Source of the DNA: Nitrospiraceae bacterium
GTDB lineage: Bacteria; Nitrospirota; Thermodesulfovibrionia; Thermodesulfovibrionales; UBA6898
Length of the DNA stretch: 64,000 nucleotides
Reading direction: 5' to 3'
Assembly: GCA_020347665.1 (NCBI GenBank)
Contig: CP070737.1
Location: forward strand, 1,875,806 to 1,939,805
The notes under the pieces were generated by a model. It had not been told where the DNA came from and ran no database searches. It saw only the letters and a program-made list of their open reading frames with translations. The position numbers were made by a program, and so were the translations under genes. Position 1 is the stretch's first letter, and every line of letters starts with the position of its first letter. Shown here in pieces: positions 1 through 8,945 of the stretch.

Positions 1-338
1 ACATACCCCTTGTCTTTCAGTTCCTTCTGAAGAGGCTCAACCTGTTTCTCATCTGAAATGAGAAACTCAATGTTATTTCTCGACGTAAAACGGAGATATC
101 CGTCGCAGTATTTCTCAGCAATGTCACAGATCTCCCTGATGGTGTCAGTAGCCAGAATTCTTGGAGATGCAACCCGCACCGTCCAGAGCTTGTCACCGCT
201 TTCTCCAATATGCACCATAACAGCAGGAGACAGCTCTTCATGATATTTCCATTTGCCGTAATTTTTCTTAATGACCGGCGGCAAAAACTGCTCATAATGA
301 GGCGGGCCTATGTCTGTTTTTCTTTCTGGTAATGCCAT
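1..338 (-). CDS. dsrB: Dissimilatory sulfite reductase subunit beta, N-terminal part (runs off the window)
   Basis: Partial gene; its first 112 codons read from the ATG at 338 toward position 1. The start (MALPERKTDIGPPHYEQFLP) is followed by the DsrB N-terminal region with segments such as WTVRVASPRILATDTIREIC and YLRFTSRNNIEFLI, typical of the sulfite reductase ferredoxin-like half-domain. An AGGAGGAT ribosome-binding site precedes the start, 35 nt after the dsrA stop, so it is co-transcribed with dsrA. DsrB binds the catalytic siroheme-[4Fe-4S] and works with DsrA and DsrC in six-electron sulfite reduction in the cytoplasm. The siroheme and ferredoxin cysteines lie outside the window. The longer reading frames overlapping this stretch are shadows. 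Confidence 0.93.
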   Translation of the reverse strand, partial: MALPERKTDIGPPHYEQFLPPVIKKNYGKWKYHEELSPAVMVHIGESGDKLWTVRVASPRILATDTIREICDIAEKYCDGYLRFTSRNNIEFLISDEKQVEPLQKELKDKGY

Positions 339-373
339 CTTGCATATCCTCCTTTATTAATCTGTTCCTTATA

Positions 374-1603
374 TTAGAAATTATATTTTCCGGTCTTCTT
401 TTCTTCTTCTTCATTCGCCTTGAACTTTGCAATATCTTCCTCAGTGTAGAACATGAACGGGTCTTTTCTTGGTTCCTTTATCTGCTGAGGCTGAGGCTCC
501 ACCCCAATCGCCTCAAGGAAAGACCGCATACCTTTCATCTCTATAACCTCACCGATTCTCTCTCTCGGCTTGGCATTGTCATCCCACCAATCCCATATCT
601 TGCGGATAAGGTCTTTCAGTTCTGTATACGGCGGCTCAAGCTTGATAAAGGGAACAATAACCCATGAGAGCAGTGACCCGACAACAATCGGTGCCTTACT
701 GCCGATACAGAGTGTGGCTCCTCTTTCTCCGCTCGGTTGTAAAGCCTTTGTCATCCGTGTGATGCAGTGCATACACCGGTTACATTCAGAATTATCGATC
801 GTCAGCGCCGTGCCGTCATAACTCATGCACTGTGTCGGGCACATGCTGACAATTTCGCCGTTGATATCCATGCCATTCTTTTCATAATTCTTCACTTCGG
901 CCTGGTCAATCTGGATATCACCCTTCCAGGTGCCAATGATCGAAAGGTCTGCGCGGGCAATGGACGCAACACAGTCACACGCACAGCCTGCTGCTTTTAT
1001 CTTGAATTTATAGGAAAACATGGGACGGTGAAGCTCGTCCTGAAATTCCTGGGTCAGATTGTATATAAGATCAAGGGTATCGTAATTGGTCCACTCACAG
1101 CGGCCAGGCCCAATACAACAGCTCGGTGTCCTCATGTCTGAACCTGAACCACCAAGGTCCCAGCCGCGTGACGAGAACTCTGCAAACAGCGGCTCAAGAG
1201 CATCCGTTGTCGTTCCGAGCAGAACAAGATCACCGGTCGAACCATGCATATTGGTCAATCCGCTGCCGTACTTGTCCCATATGTCACAGATTTCTTTCAG
1301 GGCCTTGGATGTATAAAACCATCCGCTCGGCTGATTTAATCTCACCGTATGAAAATGTTTCACACCAGGAAATTCCTCACCCAGTTCTGTATATCGTCCG
1401 ATAACGCCGCCCCCATATCCGAGAACACCCACGATACCACCGTGCTTCCAGTATCCCACTTTCGTCGTAAAACACTTTTCGAGATGTCCCACAGCATCAT
1501 TCGCCATTTCATTCTTTTTGCCGGCCTTTTTCATCTCTGTCACGAAGCTCGGCCACGGCCCTTTTTCCAACTCATCCAGCATAGGCGTGTCATACTTCTT
1601 CAT
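374..1603 (-). CDS. dsrA: Dissimilatory sulfite reductase subunit alpha
   Basis: Complete 409-aa DsrA, the usual family length. The siroheme-[4Fe-4S] ligands are visible as Cx5C (C163-C169, CIGPGRC) and Cx3C (C207-C211, CACDC). An inserted ferredoxin domain follows with C255/C259 (CPTQC) and C274-C277-C280 (ECNRCMHC). The start is fixed by AAAGGAGGATGCT directly upstream of the ATG. dsrB follows after 35 nt. The alpha-beta pair reduces sulfite with electrons delivered through DsrC/DsrMK-type partners, which are not in this window. The sequence alone cannot tell a reductive from an oxidative enzyme, but nothing typical of sulfur-oxidiser dsr clusters (dsrEFH) is seen here. Confidence 0.97.
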   Translation of the reverse strand: MKKYDTPMLDELEKGPWPSFVTEMKKAGKKNEMANDAVGHLEKCFTTKVGYWKHGGIVGVLGYGGGVIGRYTELGEEFPGVKHFHTVRLNQPSGWFYTSKALKEICDIWDKYGSGLTNMHGSTGDLVLLGTTTDALEPLFAEFSSRGWDLGGSGSDMRTPSCCIGPGRCEWTNYDTLDLIYNLTQEFQDELHRPMFSYKFKIKAAGCACDCVASIARADLSIIGTWKGDIQIDQAEVKNYEKNGMDINGEIVSMCPTQCMSYDGTALTIDNSECNRCMHCITRMTKALQPSGERGATLCIGSKAPIVVGSLLSWVIVPFIKLEPPYTELKDLIRKIWDWWDDNAKPRERIGEVIEMKGMRSFLEAIGVEPQPQQIKEPRKDPFMFYTEEDIAKFKANEEEEKKTGKYNF

Positions 1604-1663
1604 AGCATCCTCCTTTATTATGATTTTAAGAAGCTTTTTAAAACAGGAAAAGCAGTGCTAACA

Positions 1664-1693
1664 AGCTTAAAACACCTCTTATCTAATGGTCAA
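1664..1693 (-). promoter_or_regulatory. Candidate proximal sigma70 promoter of dsrAB
   Basis: On the minus strand TTGACC (1688-1693) and TAAGCT (1664-1669) are separated by 18 bp, with the dsrA start about 60 nt downstream. The -10 hexamer is the same as that of the rpsL operon promoter. A sequence like AAGCTTAAAAC at the -10 region is echoed by AAGCTTTTTAAAAC about 30 bp away, which may be a regulator site. Confidence 0.45.
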
Positions 1694-1742
1694 ATAAAAA
1701 AAATTAATTTGTAAATCATAATTATTTATTAACCTGATACCT

Positions 1743-1771
1743 GTATTTTCAAGAAAATGGTTTAATGTCAA
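1743..1771 (-). promoter_or_regulatory. Candidate distal sigma70 promoter of dsrAB
   Basis: On the minus strand a perfect TTGACA (1766-1771) is followed after 17 bp by AAATAC (1743-1748). It lies upstream of the other candidate in the AT-rich divergent region between dsrA and bamA. The -10 match is poor, so it may need an activator. Confidence 0.35.
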
Positions 1772-1853
1772 TATTTTTTATTTATTTCCGCCCACTATTA
1801 ATGGTATACTTATCGAGTTTTATCAAGATTAATTATAGTGGTGCAGGGGCTTA

Positions 1854-4097
1854 ATGCATAAAACTCGTCTCTTATTAAGCGTGATTATCATTTTTATTAT
1901 GGTTTATACGGCTTATGCCCAGAGGGTTCCCTTTATTACAGCCATAGAAATTCAGGGCCTCAAGCGCATAGAAGAGGGGGCAATCAGGGCAAAGATTTCT
2001 CAGTCCATTGGCGGACCAGTTTCGCAGGAACAGACCAACGAAGATATTAAATCGATTTTTAGAATGGGGTATTTTGATGATGTGCGGGTAGAGATTGAGG
2101 CATTTGAAGGTGGTGCAAAGTTAATCTATATCGTCAAAGAAAAGCCGGTCATTGTAACCGTAGCATTTGAAGGAAATGAAGAGGTCGATGATGAAAAGCT
2201 CAGCGAGAAAATAACCATTGCTCCCGGTTCAATAGCTGATACCGTTCTGATTCAGGATAATGCCACACGGATTAAATATCACTATGAAGAAGAGGGCTAT
2301 TGGCTCTCCAACATTGTACCAGTGATCAATACGATTTCTGAAGACGAGGTCAGTCTGACCTTTCAGATCGATGAAGGCAAAAAAATACGGATCAAGGATA
2401 TCATCATAGAAGGGAATAACGCCATATCATCCCGGAAGATCAAGAAGGTCATGGATACGAAAGAGTGGTGGATATTTTCCTTTATTTCGTCATCGGGGTA
2501 TCACAAGAGCGCCCAGCTTGAAAATGATATGCAAAAGATAAAAAATCTGTATTTTGATCATGGGTATATAAAGGCTATTGTTGCAGAGCCGGACCTCTCG
2601 GTAGATAAAGAGGAGAACAAGATGACCATAAAAGTCAGGGTTGCAGAAGGTGAGCAGTTTTCTGTAGCTTCAATCGCTGTTCAGGGAAACACGGTATTTG
2701 ACAATGATACCATTAAAAGCAGAATTGCCCTGTTACCCGGGGACATATTCAGCAAGGCCTCCCTCGAAAAAGATATGGCTTCAATTTCGGAAATCTATTC
2801 TGAAAATGGCTACGCCCTTGTATCGGTAGTCCCGGATCTTGTCACCGATGATGATGTCCGAAGCACTGCAGTTACCCTGATCATCAATGAGGGTGACCGG
2901 TTTAACATCGGAAGAATAGAAATCTCTGGTAATACCAAAACACGGGATAAGGTAATCAGAAGAGAAGTCAGGATAAACGAAGGCGAAACCTACAACGGCA
3001 AAAAGATAACGAGAAGCTATGATCGGATAAATAACCTTAACTTTTTTGAATCTGTTCAGATGGTTCCAAAGCCACGGTCCGAAGAAAAAATCGTTGATTT
3101 GGAGGTGAAGGTTAAGGAACGTCAGACCGGTTTTTTGAGCGTCGGCGGCGGGTACAGTTCGCTAGACGGGTTTGTCGGGACGGTCGAAATAACACAGGGA
3201 AACCTGTTTGGAAAGGGCCAGTACCTGAAACTAAAAGGGGAGCTAGGCGGAGAAAGTAATTTCTATGAACTTTCCTTCAAGGATCCTTGGATATTCGACA
3301 GACCGATAAGTTTCTCCACAGGTATATATCGCTCAGAGCGTGAATATATCGAGTACGACAAAGAAGCTAAAGGTGGGTATATTGGTTTTGGGCGGAACTT
3401 TGGAGAATACTGGAGAGGCAATGTATCCTATAGATATGAGCGTGCCACTATTGAAAATGTAGATGACGACGCGTCAATTATCATTAAGGACCAGGAAGGA
3501 ACAAACACGGTAAGCAGTATTACCCCCTCCCTGGTGAGAGACTCAAGAAACAATTTCATTGATCCTACGGCCGGGTCACGAAATTCGATTGTCGTAACCT
3601 ATGCGGGGCTTGGGGGCTCATTGTCATTTATTAAAGGCACAATTGACTCTGGATGGTATTTCCCTATCGGAAGGTTTACGTTTATGGTACGGGGACGCTT
3701 TGGATACGCGCGGGGTATCTCCGACGACGAGCTGCCTCTGTATGAACGCTTCTATGTGGGTGGAATCTACACAGTACGAGGACTTGAATGGGGAGATGCA
3801 GGTCCCAAAGACCCGCTGACTGGAGATGAGATCGGAGGAACAGAGCAATTGATCTTTAATACTGAATTTATTTTCCCCATTGTGTCGGATCTGAAGCTCA
3901 AGGGAGTCATATTTTTTGATGCGGGGAATGCCTACGATGAGTTTGAAGATTTTGGCGAACTCAGGTATACCGCTGGAGTGGGTGTCCGCTGGATTTCCCC
4001 CATGGGGCCGATCAGGCTTGAATGGGGGTATAATATTGATAAGGAACCTGATGAAGATTCCAGCAGACTCGAAATTGCATTTGGAAGCTTTTTTTAA
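1854..4097 (+). CDS. bamA: Outer membrane protein assembly factor BamA
   Basis: 747-aa Omp85 protein. A signal peptide occupies residues 1-22 (ending TAYA-Q). Five POTRA repeats follow to about residue 420, each opening with the ITxIEIxG-like strand (for example FITAIEIQGLKRI, RIKDIIIEGNNAI, NIGRIEISGNTKT). The C-terminal 16-strand barrel carries the VRGL version of the lid-loop motif (GGIYTVRGLEWGDAGP) and ends in a Phe (AFGSFF), as BAM substrates do. It folds beta-barrel proteins into the outer membrane and so proves a diderm cell. It is the first gene of an operon with skp, lpxD, fabZ, lpxA and lpxI. A weak promoter with TATACT at 1805-1810 sits upstream. Confidence 0.96.
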   Translation: MHKTRLLLSVIIIFIMVYTAYAQRVPFITAIEIQGLKRIEEGAIRAKISQSIGGPVSQEQTNEDIKSIFRMGYFDDVRVEIEAFEGGAKLIYIVKEKPVIVTVAFEGNEEVDDEKLSEKITIAPGSIADTVLIQDNATRIKYHYEEEGYWLSNIVPVINTISEDEVSLTFQIDEGKKIRIKDIIIEGNNAISSRKIKKVMDTKEWWIFSFISSSGYHKSAQLENDMQKIKNLYFDHGYIKAIVAEPDLSVDKEENKMTIKVRVAEGEQFSVASIAVQGNTVFDNDTIKSRIALLPGDIFSKASLEKDMASISEIYSENGYALVSVVPDLVTDDDVRSTAVTLIINEGDRFNIGRIEISGNTKTRDKVIRREVRINEGETYNGKKITRSYDRINNLNFFESVQMVPKPRSEEKIVDLEVKVKERQTGFLSVGGGYSSLDGFVGTVEITQGNLFGKGQYLKLKGELGGESNFYELSFKDPWIFDRPISFSTGIYRSEREYIEYDKEAKGGYIGFGRNFGEYWRGNVSYRYERATIENVDDDASIIIKDQEGTNTVSSITPSLVRDSRNNFIDPTAGSRNSIVVTYAGLGGSLSFIKGTIDSGWYFPIGRFTFMVRGRFGYARGISDDELPLYERFYVGGIYTVRGLEWGDAGPKDPLTGDEIGGTEQLIFNTEFIFPIVSDLKLKGVIFFDAGNAYDEFEDFGELRYTAGVGVRWISPMGPIRLEWGYNIDKEPDEDSSRLEIAFGSFF

Positions 4098-4112
4098 AAA
4101 AGGAGAAGAAAT

Positions 4113-4631
4113 ATGAAAAAAGTTTTTTGTTTGTTTATGCTTATTACTCTTTTTATGTCTGTACAGCCTTTGTATGCTGCAGATATGAAAATTGGCTTTG
4201 TTAATCTGATCAAGGCGCTCAATGAATCGGAATCAGGGAAAAAGGCCAAGACTGATCTGGAGTTTCTGATCAATGCAATCCAGAAAAAAGTAGATGAAAA
4301 GGGTAAAACCATTGAGCAATTAAGGGCAGACCTGGAAAAACAGTCTTCAGTGCTCTCTGAAGAATCCAGAAAATCCAAGGAGGCCGAGCTCGAACGGCTG
4401 CTCAGGGATTATCAGCGGCTCGTGACTGATTCTCAGAATGACGTTAAAAAAAAGGAAGGCGAATTTACCGCCAATATTATTAAAGAGCTCAGAAAGATTA
4501 TCAAGAAAATAGGAGAAGAACAGGGGTATACCTTTATCCTTGAGAATACAGACGGCATGGTTCTGTACTCGCAAGAGGCACTGGATTTAACCGATGAAGT
4601 TCTCAAGCGTTACAATGCATCAGGAAAATAG
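4113..4631 (+). CDS. skp: OmpH/Skp family periplasmic chaperone
   Basis: 172 aa with a signal peptide (MKKVFCLFMLITLFMSVQPL, cleaved after LYA), then the OmpH opening MKIGFVNLIKALNESESG. A long charged coiled coil (about residues 45-130) follows, and then the C-terminal strand YTFILENTDGMVLYS. Skp trimers hold unfolded outer-membrane proteins in their tentacle cavity on the way to BamA. The gene is 15 nt downstream of bamA with AGGAG as RBS, the classical bamA-skp-lpxD order. Confidence 0.93.
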   Translation: MKKVFCLFMLITLFMSVQPLYAADMKIGFVNLIKALNESESGKKAKTDLEFLINAIQKKVDEKGKTIEQLRADLEKQSSVLSEESRKSKEAELERLLRDYQRLVTDSQNDVKKKEGEFTANIIKELRKIIKKIGEEQGYTFILENTDGMVLYSQEALDLTDEVLKRYNASGK

Positions 4632-4751
4632 GCATCGCTGTTCCGGTTTCATTTCGGGGTAAGAGTTTCTCACGTTCAGATAAAACCATACTCTCTGCTA
4701 TGTTATTTATACTTTTATTTGTTTTATGAGGGCGTGCTTCTGGATCAGGTG

Positions 4752-4757
4752 TATAAT
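4752..4757 (+). promoter_or_regulatory. Possible internal promoter -10 box ahead of lpxD
   Basis: A perfect TATAAT lies in the 168-nt skp-lpxD gap, 42 nt before the lpxD start, but without a good -35 hexamer. The unusually wide gap in an otherwise tight operon makes an internal promoter plausible. Confidence 0.3.
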
Positions 4758-4799
4758 CTATATATGGCATCCTGAAGCTTGGGCCCTTTTAGTGTTCTT

Positions 4800-5822
4800 A
4801 TGAAACTGAAAGATTTTGCTGACATTGTCAAAGGTACCGTTATCGGTAATCCGGACACTGTAATTACCGGTGTGTCAGGGATTAAAGAAGCTGCAAAAGG
4901 CGATATTTCGTTTATCGCTTCTCCCAGATTCCTGAAGCAGGTGTACGAAAGCAAAGCCTCCTGTATCATTGTTAAAGACCGGATAGAGGATCTGTCAATA
5001 GACCAGCTAAAAGTACAGAATCCCTATTTCGCTTTTGCAAAAGCGATTGAACAGTTTTATCCCCGGAAAATATTCAGGCCCGGCATAAGCGAATCCGCAA
5101 TGATAGCTGATTCAGCAGTAGTCAGCAGAAGTGCCTCGGTCTTTCCCTTCGCATATATCTCAGACAATGTGTTGATCGGAGACGGCACTGTTATTATGCC
5201 GGGGGTCTTTATTGGTGAGCACACCACTCTTGGCAATAACTGCCTCATTTATCCTCAGGTTGTCATCAGGGAACATATTCAGATCGGTGACCGCGTAATT
5301 ATTCATTCCGGAAGCGTTATCGGTTCCGATGGTTTTGGTTATGTGTTTGAGGATGGTGAGCACCACAAAATACCCCAGGTCGGAAATGTGATCATTGAGG
5401 ATGCTGTTGAGATCGGTGCAAATGTCTCTGTTGACCGTGCAACACTCGGCAGTACGGTCATTGGCAGAGGCTCCAAGATTGATAACCAGGTGCAGATTGC
5501 TCATAATGTCAGGATCGGTGAACATTCCATACTTGTTGCCCAGGTTGCGATCGGTGGCAGCTGTGAGATTGGCAATTATGTCACGCTTGCCGGACAGGTT
5601 GGAGTCGCTGATCATACATCAGTTGAATCAGGAACTGTGATAGGAGCGCGGTCAGGCATTGCCGGTCGTGTTACAAAAGGTGCCTATGCCGGCTCCCCGG
5701 CCATACCGCACAAAAACTGGCTCCGCTCGCAGTCATTATATGCAAAATTGCCCGAATTAAACAGAAAAATAAAGGAACTGGAGGAACGCTTGAAAACCTT
5801 AGAAAAGGGGGATACTGTATAA
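4800..5822 (+). CDS. lpxD: UDP-3-O-(3-hydroxyacyl)glucosamine N-acyltransferase
   Basis: 340 aa from the ATG at 4800. An upstream in-frame TTG at 4779 would add seven residues but has no RBS. The N-terminal uridine-binding domain ([18 protein letters not shown]) is followed by a left-handed beta helix of hexapeptide repeats ([37 protein letters not shown]). The catalytic His lies in NQVQIAHNV, and a C-terminal helix ([19 protein letters not shown]) closes the trimer. It adds the N-linked acyl chain to UDP-3-O-acylglucosamine, the third step of lipid A synthesis. It overlaps fabZ by one base (TAATG). Confidence 0.95.
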   Translation: MKLKDFADIVKGTVIGNPDTVITGVSGIKEAAKGDISFIASPRFLKQVYESKASCIIVKDRIEDLSIDQLKVQNPYFAFAKAIEQFYPRKIFRPGISESAMIADSAVVSRSASVFPFAYISDNVLIGDGTVIMPGVFIGEHTTLGNNCLIYPQVVIREHIQIGDRVIIHSGSVIGSDGFGYVFEDGEHHKIPQVGNVIIEDAVEIGANVSVDRATLGSTVIGRGSKIDNQVQIAHNVRIGEHSILVAQVAIGGSCEIGNYVTLAGQVGVADHTSVESGTVIGARSGIAGRVTKGAYAGSPAIPHKNWLRSQSLYAKLPELNRKIKELEERLKTLEKGDTV

Positions 5823-6277
5823 TGGTTATCCTGGATATCAATGAAATCATGGATCTGCTTCCGCACCGCTATCCATTTCTTCTTGTTGACCGAATCGTCA
5901 GCATCGAGGAAGGAACCTGCATTACCGGAATAAAGAATGTGTCAATTAATGAACCCTTTTTCACGGGCCATTTTCCCGGACAGCCTATTATGCCCGGTGT
6001 CCTCATCATAGAAGCGATGGCACAGGTGTCAGGAATACTGGCCTTTAAATCAGGGGTGAAGAAGGCCAGATCAGTCTACTTTATGAGTATTGAAAAGGCC
6101 AAATTCAGACAGCCGGTCTTTCCCGGCGATCAGCTCGTGATGGATATTACGACGATGCAGCAAAGAGGAACCGTCTGGAAATTTTCCGGTACGGCAAAAG
6201 TAAACGGTAAAGTGGTTGCTGAAGCAGGTTTTACTGCTATGGTCACTGACGTGGAGCTGAAAAAAGATGAAAAGTAA
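5822..6277 (+). CDS. fabZ: 3-hydroxyacyl-[acyl-carrier-protein] dehydratase FabZ
   Basis: 151-aa hotdog-fold dehydratase. It shows LPHRYPFLLVDR near the N terminus, the catalytic His in GHFPGQPIMPGVL and the Glu in LIIEAMAQ. It dehydrates 3-hydroxyacyl-ACP during fatty acid elongation. Its place between lpxD and lpxA is conserved in many diderms, because the same 3-hydroxyacyl-ACP pool feeds lipid A and phospholipid synthesis. Overlaps with both neighbours (1 bp and 11 bp) point to translational coupling. Confidence 0.96.
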   Translation: MVILDINEIMDLLPHRYPFLLVDRIVSIEEGTCITGIKNVSINEPFFTGHFPGQPIMPGVLIIEAMAQVSGILAFKSGVKKARSVYFMSIEKAKFRQPVFPGDQLVMDITTMQQRGTVWKFSGTAKVNGKVVAEAGFTAMVTDVELKKDEK

Positions 6278-7046
6278 AATACATCGAACTGCGATTGTTG
6301 ACCCGAAAGCAAAGATTGATGCAAATGTAGAGATTGGTCCATTCTGTGTTGTTAACAAAGGGGTCCGCATCGGAAAAGGCACCCGGCTTGTTTCTCATAT
6401 CGTTGTTGAGGGCGTTACTGACATAGGAGAAAACTGCATAATATACCCGTTCTCATGTATCGGGTTTCCACCGCAGGATATAAAATATGAAGGAGAGAAA
6501 ACAAAGCTGATCATCGGCAACAGTAACATCATCAGGGAATACGCGACCATACACCGTGCGTCTGTGGGAGGTGACGGTGTCACCTCTATCGCTGATAACA
6601 ACTTTCTCATGGCCTATGTTCATATCGCCCATGACTGCAAGATCGGCAGTAACGTAACTATGGCAAACGCTGCCACACTTGCCGGCCACGTCGTTATTGA
6701 AGATTATGCACTTATCGGGGGGCTGGTAGCCATTCATCAGTTCACAAGAATCGGCAGGCATACCATGGTTGGGGGCTTCAGCGGTATCGGACAGGACATT
6801 CCACCGTATATGGTCGCATCCGGTGCTCGTGCCAAGCTTTTCGGACCGAATGCTATAGGGCTTAAACGTCATGGATTTTCCACTTCGTCCATAAACGTAA
6901 TCAAAAAATCCTACAAGATCCTTTTCAGGGAAAAGAGGACTCTTAAGGACGCATTGAAAAAAATTCGTAATGACCTTCCTGCTACAGATGAGATCAAGCA
7001 TCTGATCGAATTCATTGAGCAGAACAAGCGCGGGATCTGCAGATAG
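6267..7046 (+). CDS. lpxA: Acyl-[ACP]--UDP-N-acetylglucosamine O-acyltransferase
   Basis: 259-aa hexapeptide-repeat acyltransferase. The left-handed helix covers about residues 1-190; the catalytic His sits in MAYVHIAHDCKIG (His122) and GFPPQDIKYEGEKT is the substrate-loop signature. A helical C-terminal domain follows. It performs the first committed step of lipid A synthesis. The ATG lies 11 nt inside fabZ. The enzyme choice over LpxD is supported by length, the C-terminal domain and position. Confidence 0.95.
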   Translation: MKSKIHRTAIVDPKAKIDANVEIGPFCVVNKGVRIGKGTRLVSHIVVEGVTDIGENCIIYPFSCIGFPPQDIKYEGEKTKLIIGNSNIIREYATIHRASVGGDGVTSIADNNFLMAYVHIAHDCKIGSNVTMANAATLAGHVVIEDYALIGGLVAIHQFTRIGRHTMVGGFSGIGQDIPPYMVASGARAKLFGPNAIGLKRHGFSTSSINVIKKSYKILFREKRTLKDALKKIRNDLPATDEIKHLIEFIEQNKRGICR

Positions 7047-7858
7047 TGAAAAAATTAGGTCTTATCTCTGGAACAGGAGAACTACCCCTTGCAATAGCAT
7101 CAGAGGCCCGATCGAGAGGCTATTGTGTCGTTGCGATCGGGCTGGAACCCCTAGCTCATGAATCACTGTCGTCTGTTGTGGACGAGATCACATGGGTGCA
7201 TGTCGGCAAGCTGGGAGAGATTATTAACACCCTGAAAAAATCCGGCTGCAAAGAGGCTGTCATGGCCGGGAAGGTCCCCAAAACACTTTTATATAAAGGT
7301 AATGTAACACCAGACCTGAGGGCGGTCAAAGTTATGTTCAGCCTGAAGGACCGCAGTGATGACGCCATCCTCCTTGCCATATCACGGGAACTGGAAAAAG
7401 ACGGCATCATCCTGCGAAATACTACTGACTTCAGCACAGAGCTCCTAACCCCCGAAGGTGTTTTGACAGTAGAGGAACCCTCAAAAGAAGAATGGAAAGA
7501 CATTGCATTTGGCTGGAAAATCGCAAAAGAGATCGGCAGGCTCGATGTAGGACAAACTGTTGTGGTTAAAGGTCGGGCAGTTATGGCCGTCGAGGCGATC
7601 GAAGGCACAGATGAAGCTATTCTCAGGGGGGGGAAGCTTGCCGGCAAAGGGGCTGTTGTTGTCAAAGTCAGCAAACCCGAGCAGGATATGAGGTTCGATG
7701 TGCCGGTTGTCGGCACGGATACCCTGAAAGCCATGATAAAGATCCACGCACGGGTGCTTGCTGTGGAAGCAGAAAAGAGCATCCTCATGGACCGGGAAAA
7801 CATACTCAATAAGGCCGCGAAGGCCGGCATATCCGTCGTGGGTTATTCCACGACCTAA
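7046..7858 (+). CDS. lpxI: UDP-2,3-diacylglucosamine pyrophosphatase LpxI (DUF1009)
   Basis: 270 aa from a GTG that overlaps the lpxA stop by one base. It opens with KKLGLISGTGELPLAIASEA and carries the LpxI core (VMAGKVPKTLLYKG, RSDDAILLAISRELEKDGI, VVKVSKPEQDMRFDVPVVG). LpxI hydrolyses UDP-2,3-diacylglucosamine to lipid X and replaces LpxH in many non-gammaproteobacteria. In other genomes lpxB often follows; here the operon ends and cytochrome genes begin. Confidence 0.92.
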   Translation: MKKLGLISGTGELPLAIASEARSRGYCVVAIGLEPLAHESLSSVVDEITWVHVGKLGEIINTLKKSGCKEAVMAGKVPKTLLYKGNVTPDLRAVKVMFSLKDRSDDAILLAISRELEKDGIILRNTTDFSTELLTPEGVLTVEEPSKEEWKDIAFGWKIAKEIGRLDVGQTVVVKGRAVMAVEAIEGTDEAILRGGKLAGKGAVVVKVSKPEQDMRFDVPVVGTDTLKAMIKIHARVLAVEAEKSILMDRENILNKAAKAGISVVGYSTT

Positions 7859-7929
7859 AACTGACTTTTTGCCCGTTGTACGACCCATGAAATCTCCGGT
7901 TGATTTTCTATTATCAAATTATTTATACT

Positions 7930-7959
7930 TTGAAGTTGTTTTTATCTGGGAAATGTAAT
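7930..7959 (+). promoter_or_regulatory. Candidate promoter of the multiheme cytochrome operon
   Basis: TTGAAG (7930-7935) and TGTAAT (7954-7959) with an 18-bp spacer lie in the 157-nt gap between lpxI and the heptaheme cytochrome. This would give a leader of about 50 nt ahead of the GAGGAG ribosome-binding site. Confidence 0.35.
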
Positions 7960-8015
7960 TATAAGGTATGCAGGCTGTACGCACGTATAGCTAATCCCTA
8001 CAAAACGAGGAGCTT

Positions 8016-8945
8016 ATGTTTGACAAAAAGTCTTTAGTCCTCATGGCGTCATTTCTCATGCTAGCTGTCTTTTCACCTCTCAGCGGTTTTTCCGAAGAGC
8101 CGGCAAATTGCCTCGTCTGTCACAGCTCCATGAAAGGAAAGATCCTGTCACCGGCCGGCCACATGATCGAATTGCACGTGGATACAGACAGGTACACAGA
8201 ATCTGTTCACGGCTCATTTTCCTGCACTGACTGCCACTTCAAATTCTCTGAAAATCCCCATGCATCTCCGGGAGGAGTGGTGCCGCAGAATGTGCTTGCT
8301 GTCTCTGGGAAGATATCCGCAAAACACCCGGTTGATCCAGTGGCTGCTGCTGCCTGCGTGGCCTGTCATGAAGAAATATATACGTATGTTCTCGGCAGTG
8401 TACATGGACGGAACATCCTGGAAAAGAATGAGACCGACGGCGCTCTCTGCCTTGACTGCCATGGCTCACCACATTATATAAGAAAGAAAGAAGACCCGGA
8501 ATCGTCCGTGAGCCGTGGAAACCACGTTAAGACGTGTGGCAGGTGCCATGGAAATAGAGAGCTCTACGAAAAATACGGTCTTGAGAAGAATGTTATTCAT
8601 AGTTACGAAGAGAGTTTTCACGGCAGAAAACTCCACCTCGGCCATATGAAAGCGCCGGTATGCTCAAGCTGTCATAACGCGCATGATATAAAAACCAAGG
8701 ATGATCCTTCCTCACCAGTATACGGTAAGAATAAACTTCAGACCTGCGGCAAGTGCCATGAAGGGGCAAACGAGAAATTCATTCCTGCGATTTCACACAA
8801 GCCGGCGGGCCCGATACCGCACTACGCTGAGATAGGACTGATCATACTGACCATGAGTGTCTTTGCCTTTGTAATCATTCACGTCCTGCTTGAGGCATAC
8901 TCTGACATCAGGGATGCAGTATTCAGGAAAAAGGAGGATGACTAA
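8016..8945 (+). CDS. Heptaheme c-type cytochrome with C-terminal membrane anchor
   Basis: 309 aa. A signal peptide (MFDKKSLVLMASFLMLAVFS...GFS) is followed by a periplasmic domain with seven CxxCH motifs: CLVCH, CTDCH, CVACH, CLDCH, CGRCH, CSSCH and CGKCH. Near the C terminus there is one transmembrane helix (IGLIILTMSVFAFVIIHVLL) and a short charged cytoplasmic tail. GAGGAG precedes the ATG. The stop overlaps the start of the next gene (cytochrome b), so the two are translationally coupled. The anchored multiheme domain beside a b-type cytochrome suggests it takes electrons from the membrane subunit. No specific enzyme name can be given. Confidence 0.88.
   Translation: MFDKKSLVLMASFLMLAVFSPLSGFSEEPANCLVCHSSMKGKILSPAGHMIELHVDTDRYTESVHGSFSCTDCHFKFSENPHASPGGVVPQNVLAVSGKISAKHPVDPVAAAACVACHEEIYTYVLGSVHGRNILEKNETDGALCLDCHGSPHYIRKKEDPESSVSRGNHVKTCGRCHGNRELYEKYGLEKNVIHSYEESFHGRKLHLGHMKAPVCSSCHNAHDIKTKDDPSSPVYGKNKLQTCGKCHEGANEKFIPAISHKPAGPIPHYAEIGLIILTMSVFAFVIIHVLLEAYSDIRDAVFRKKEDD

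Noticed and set aside
17-295. 92-codon minus-strand frame at the left edge
   Set aside because: It is out of frame with dsrB, whose first 112 codons translate cleanly from the RBS-preceded ATG at 338.
374-1714. Several plus-strand frames of 76-124 codons across dsrA
   Set aside because: They lie antisense to an intact, motif-rich dsrA and have no RBS or recognisable products.
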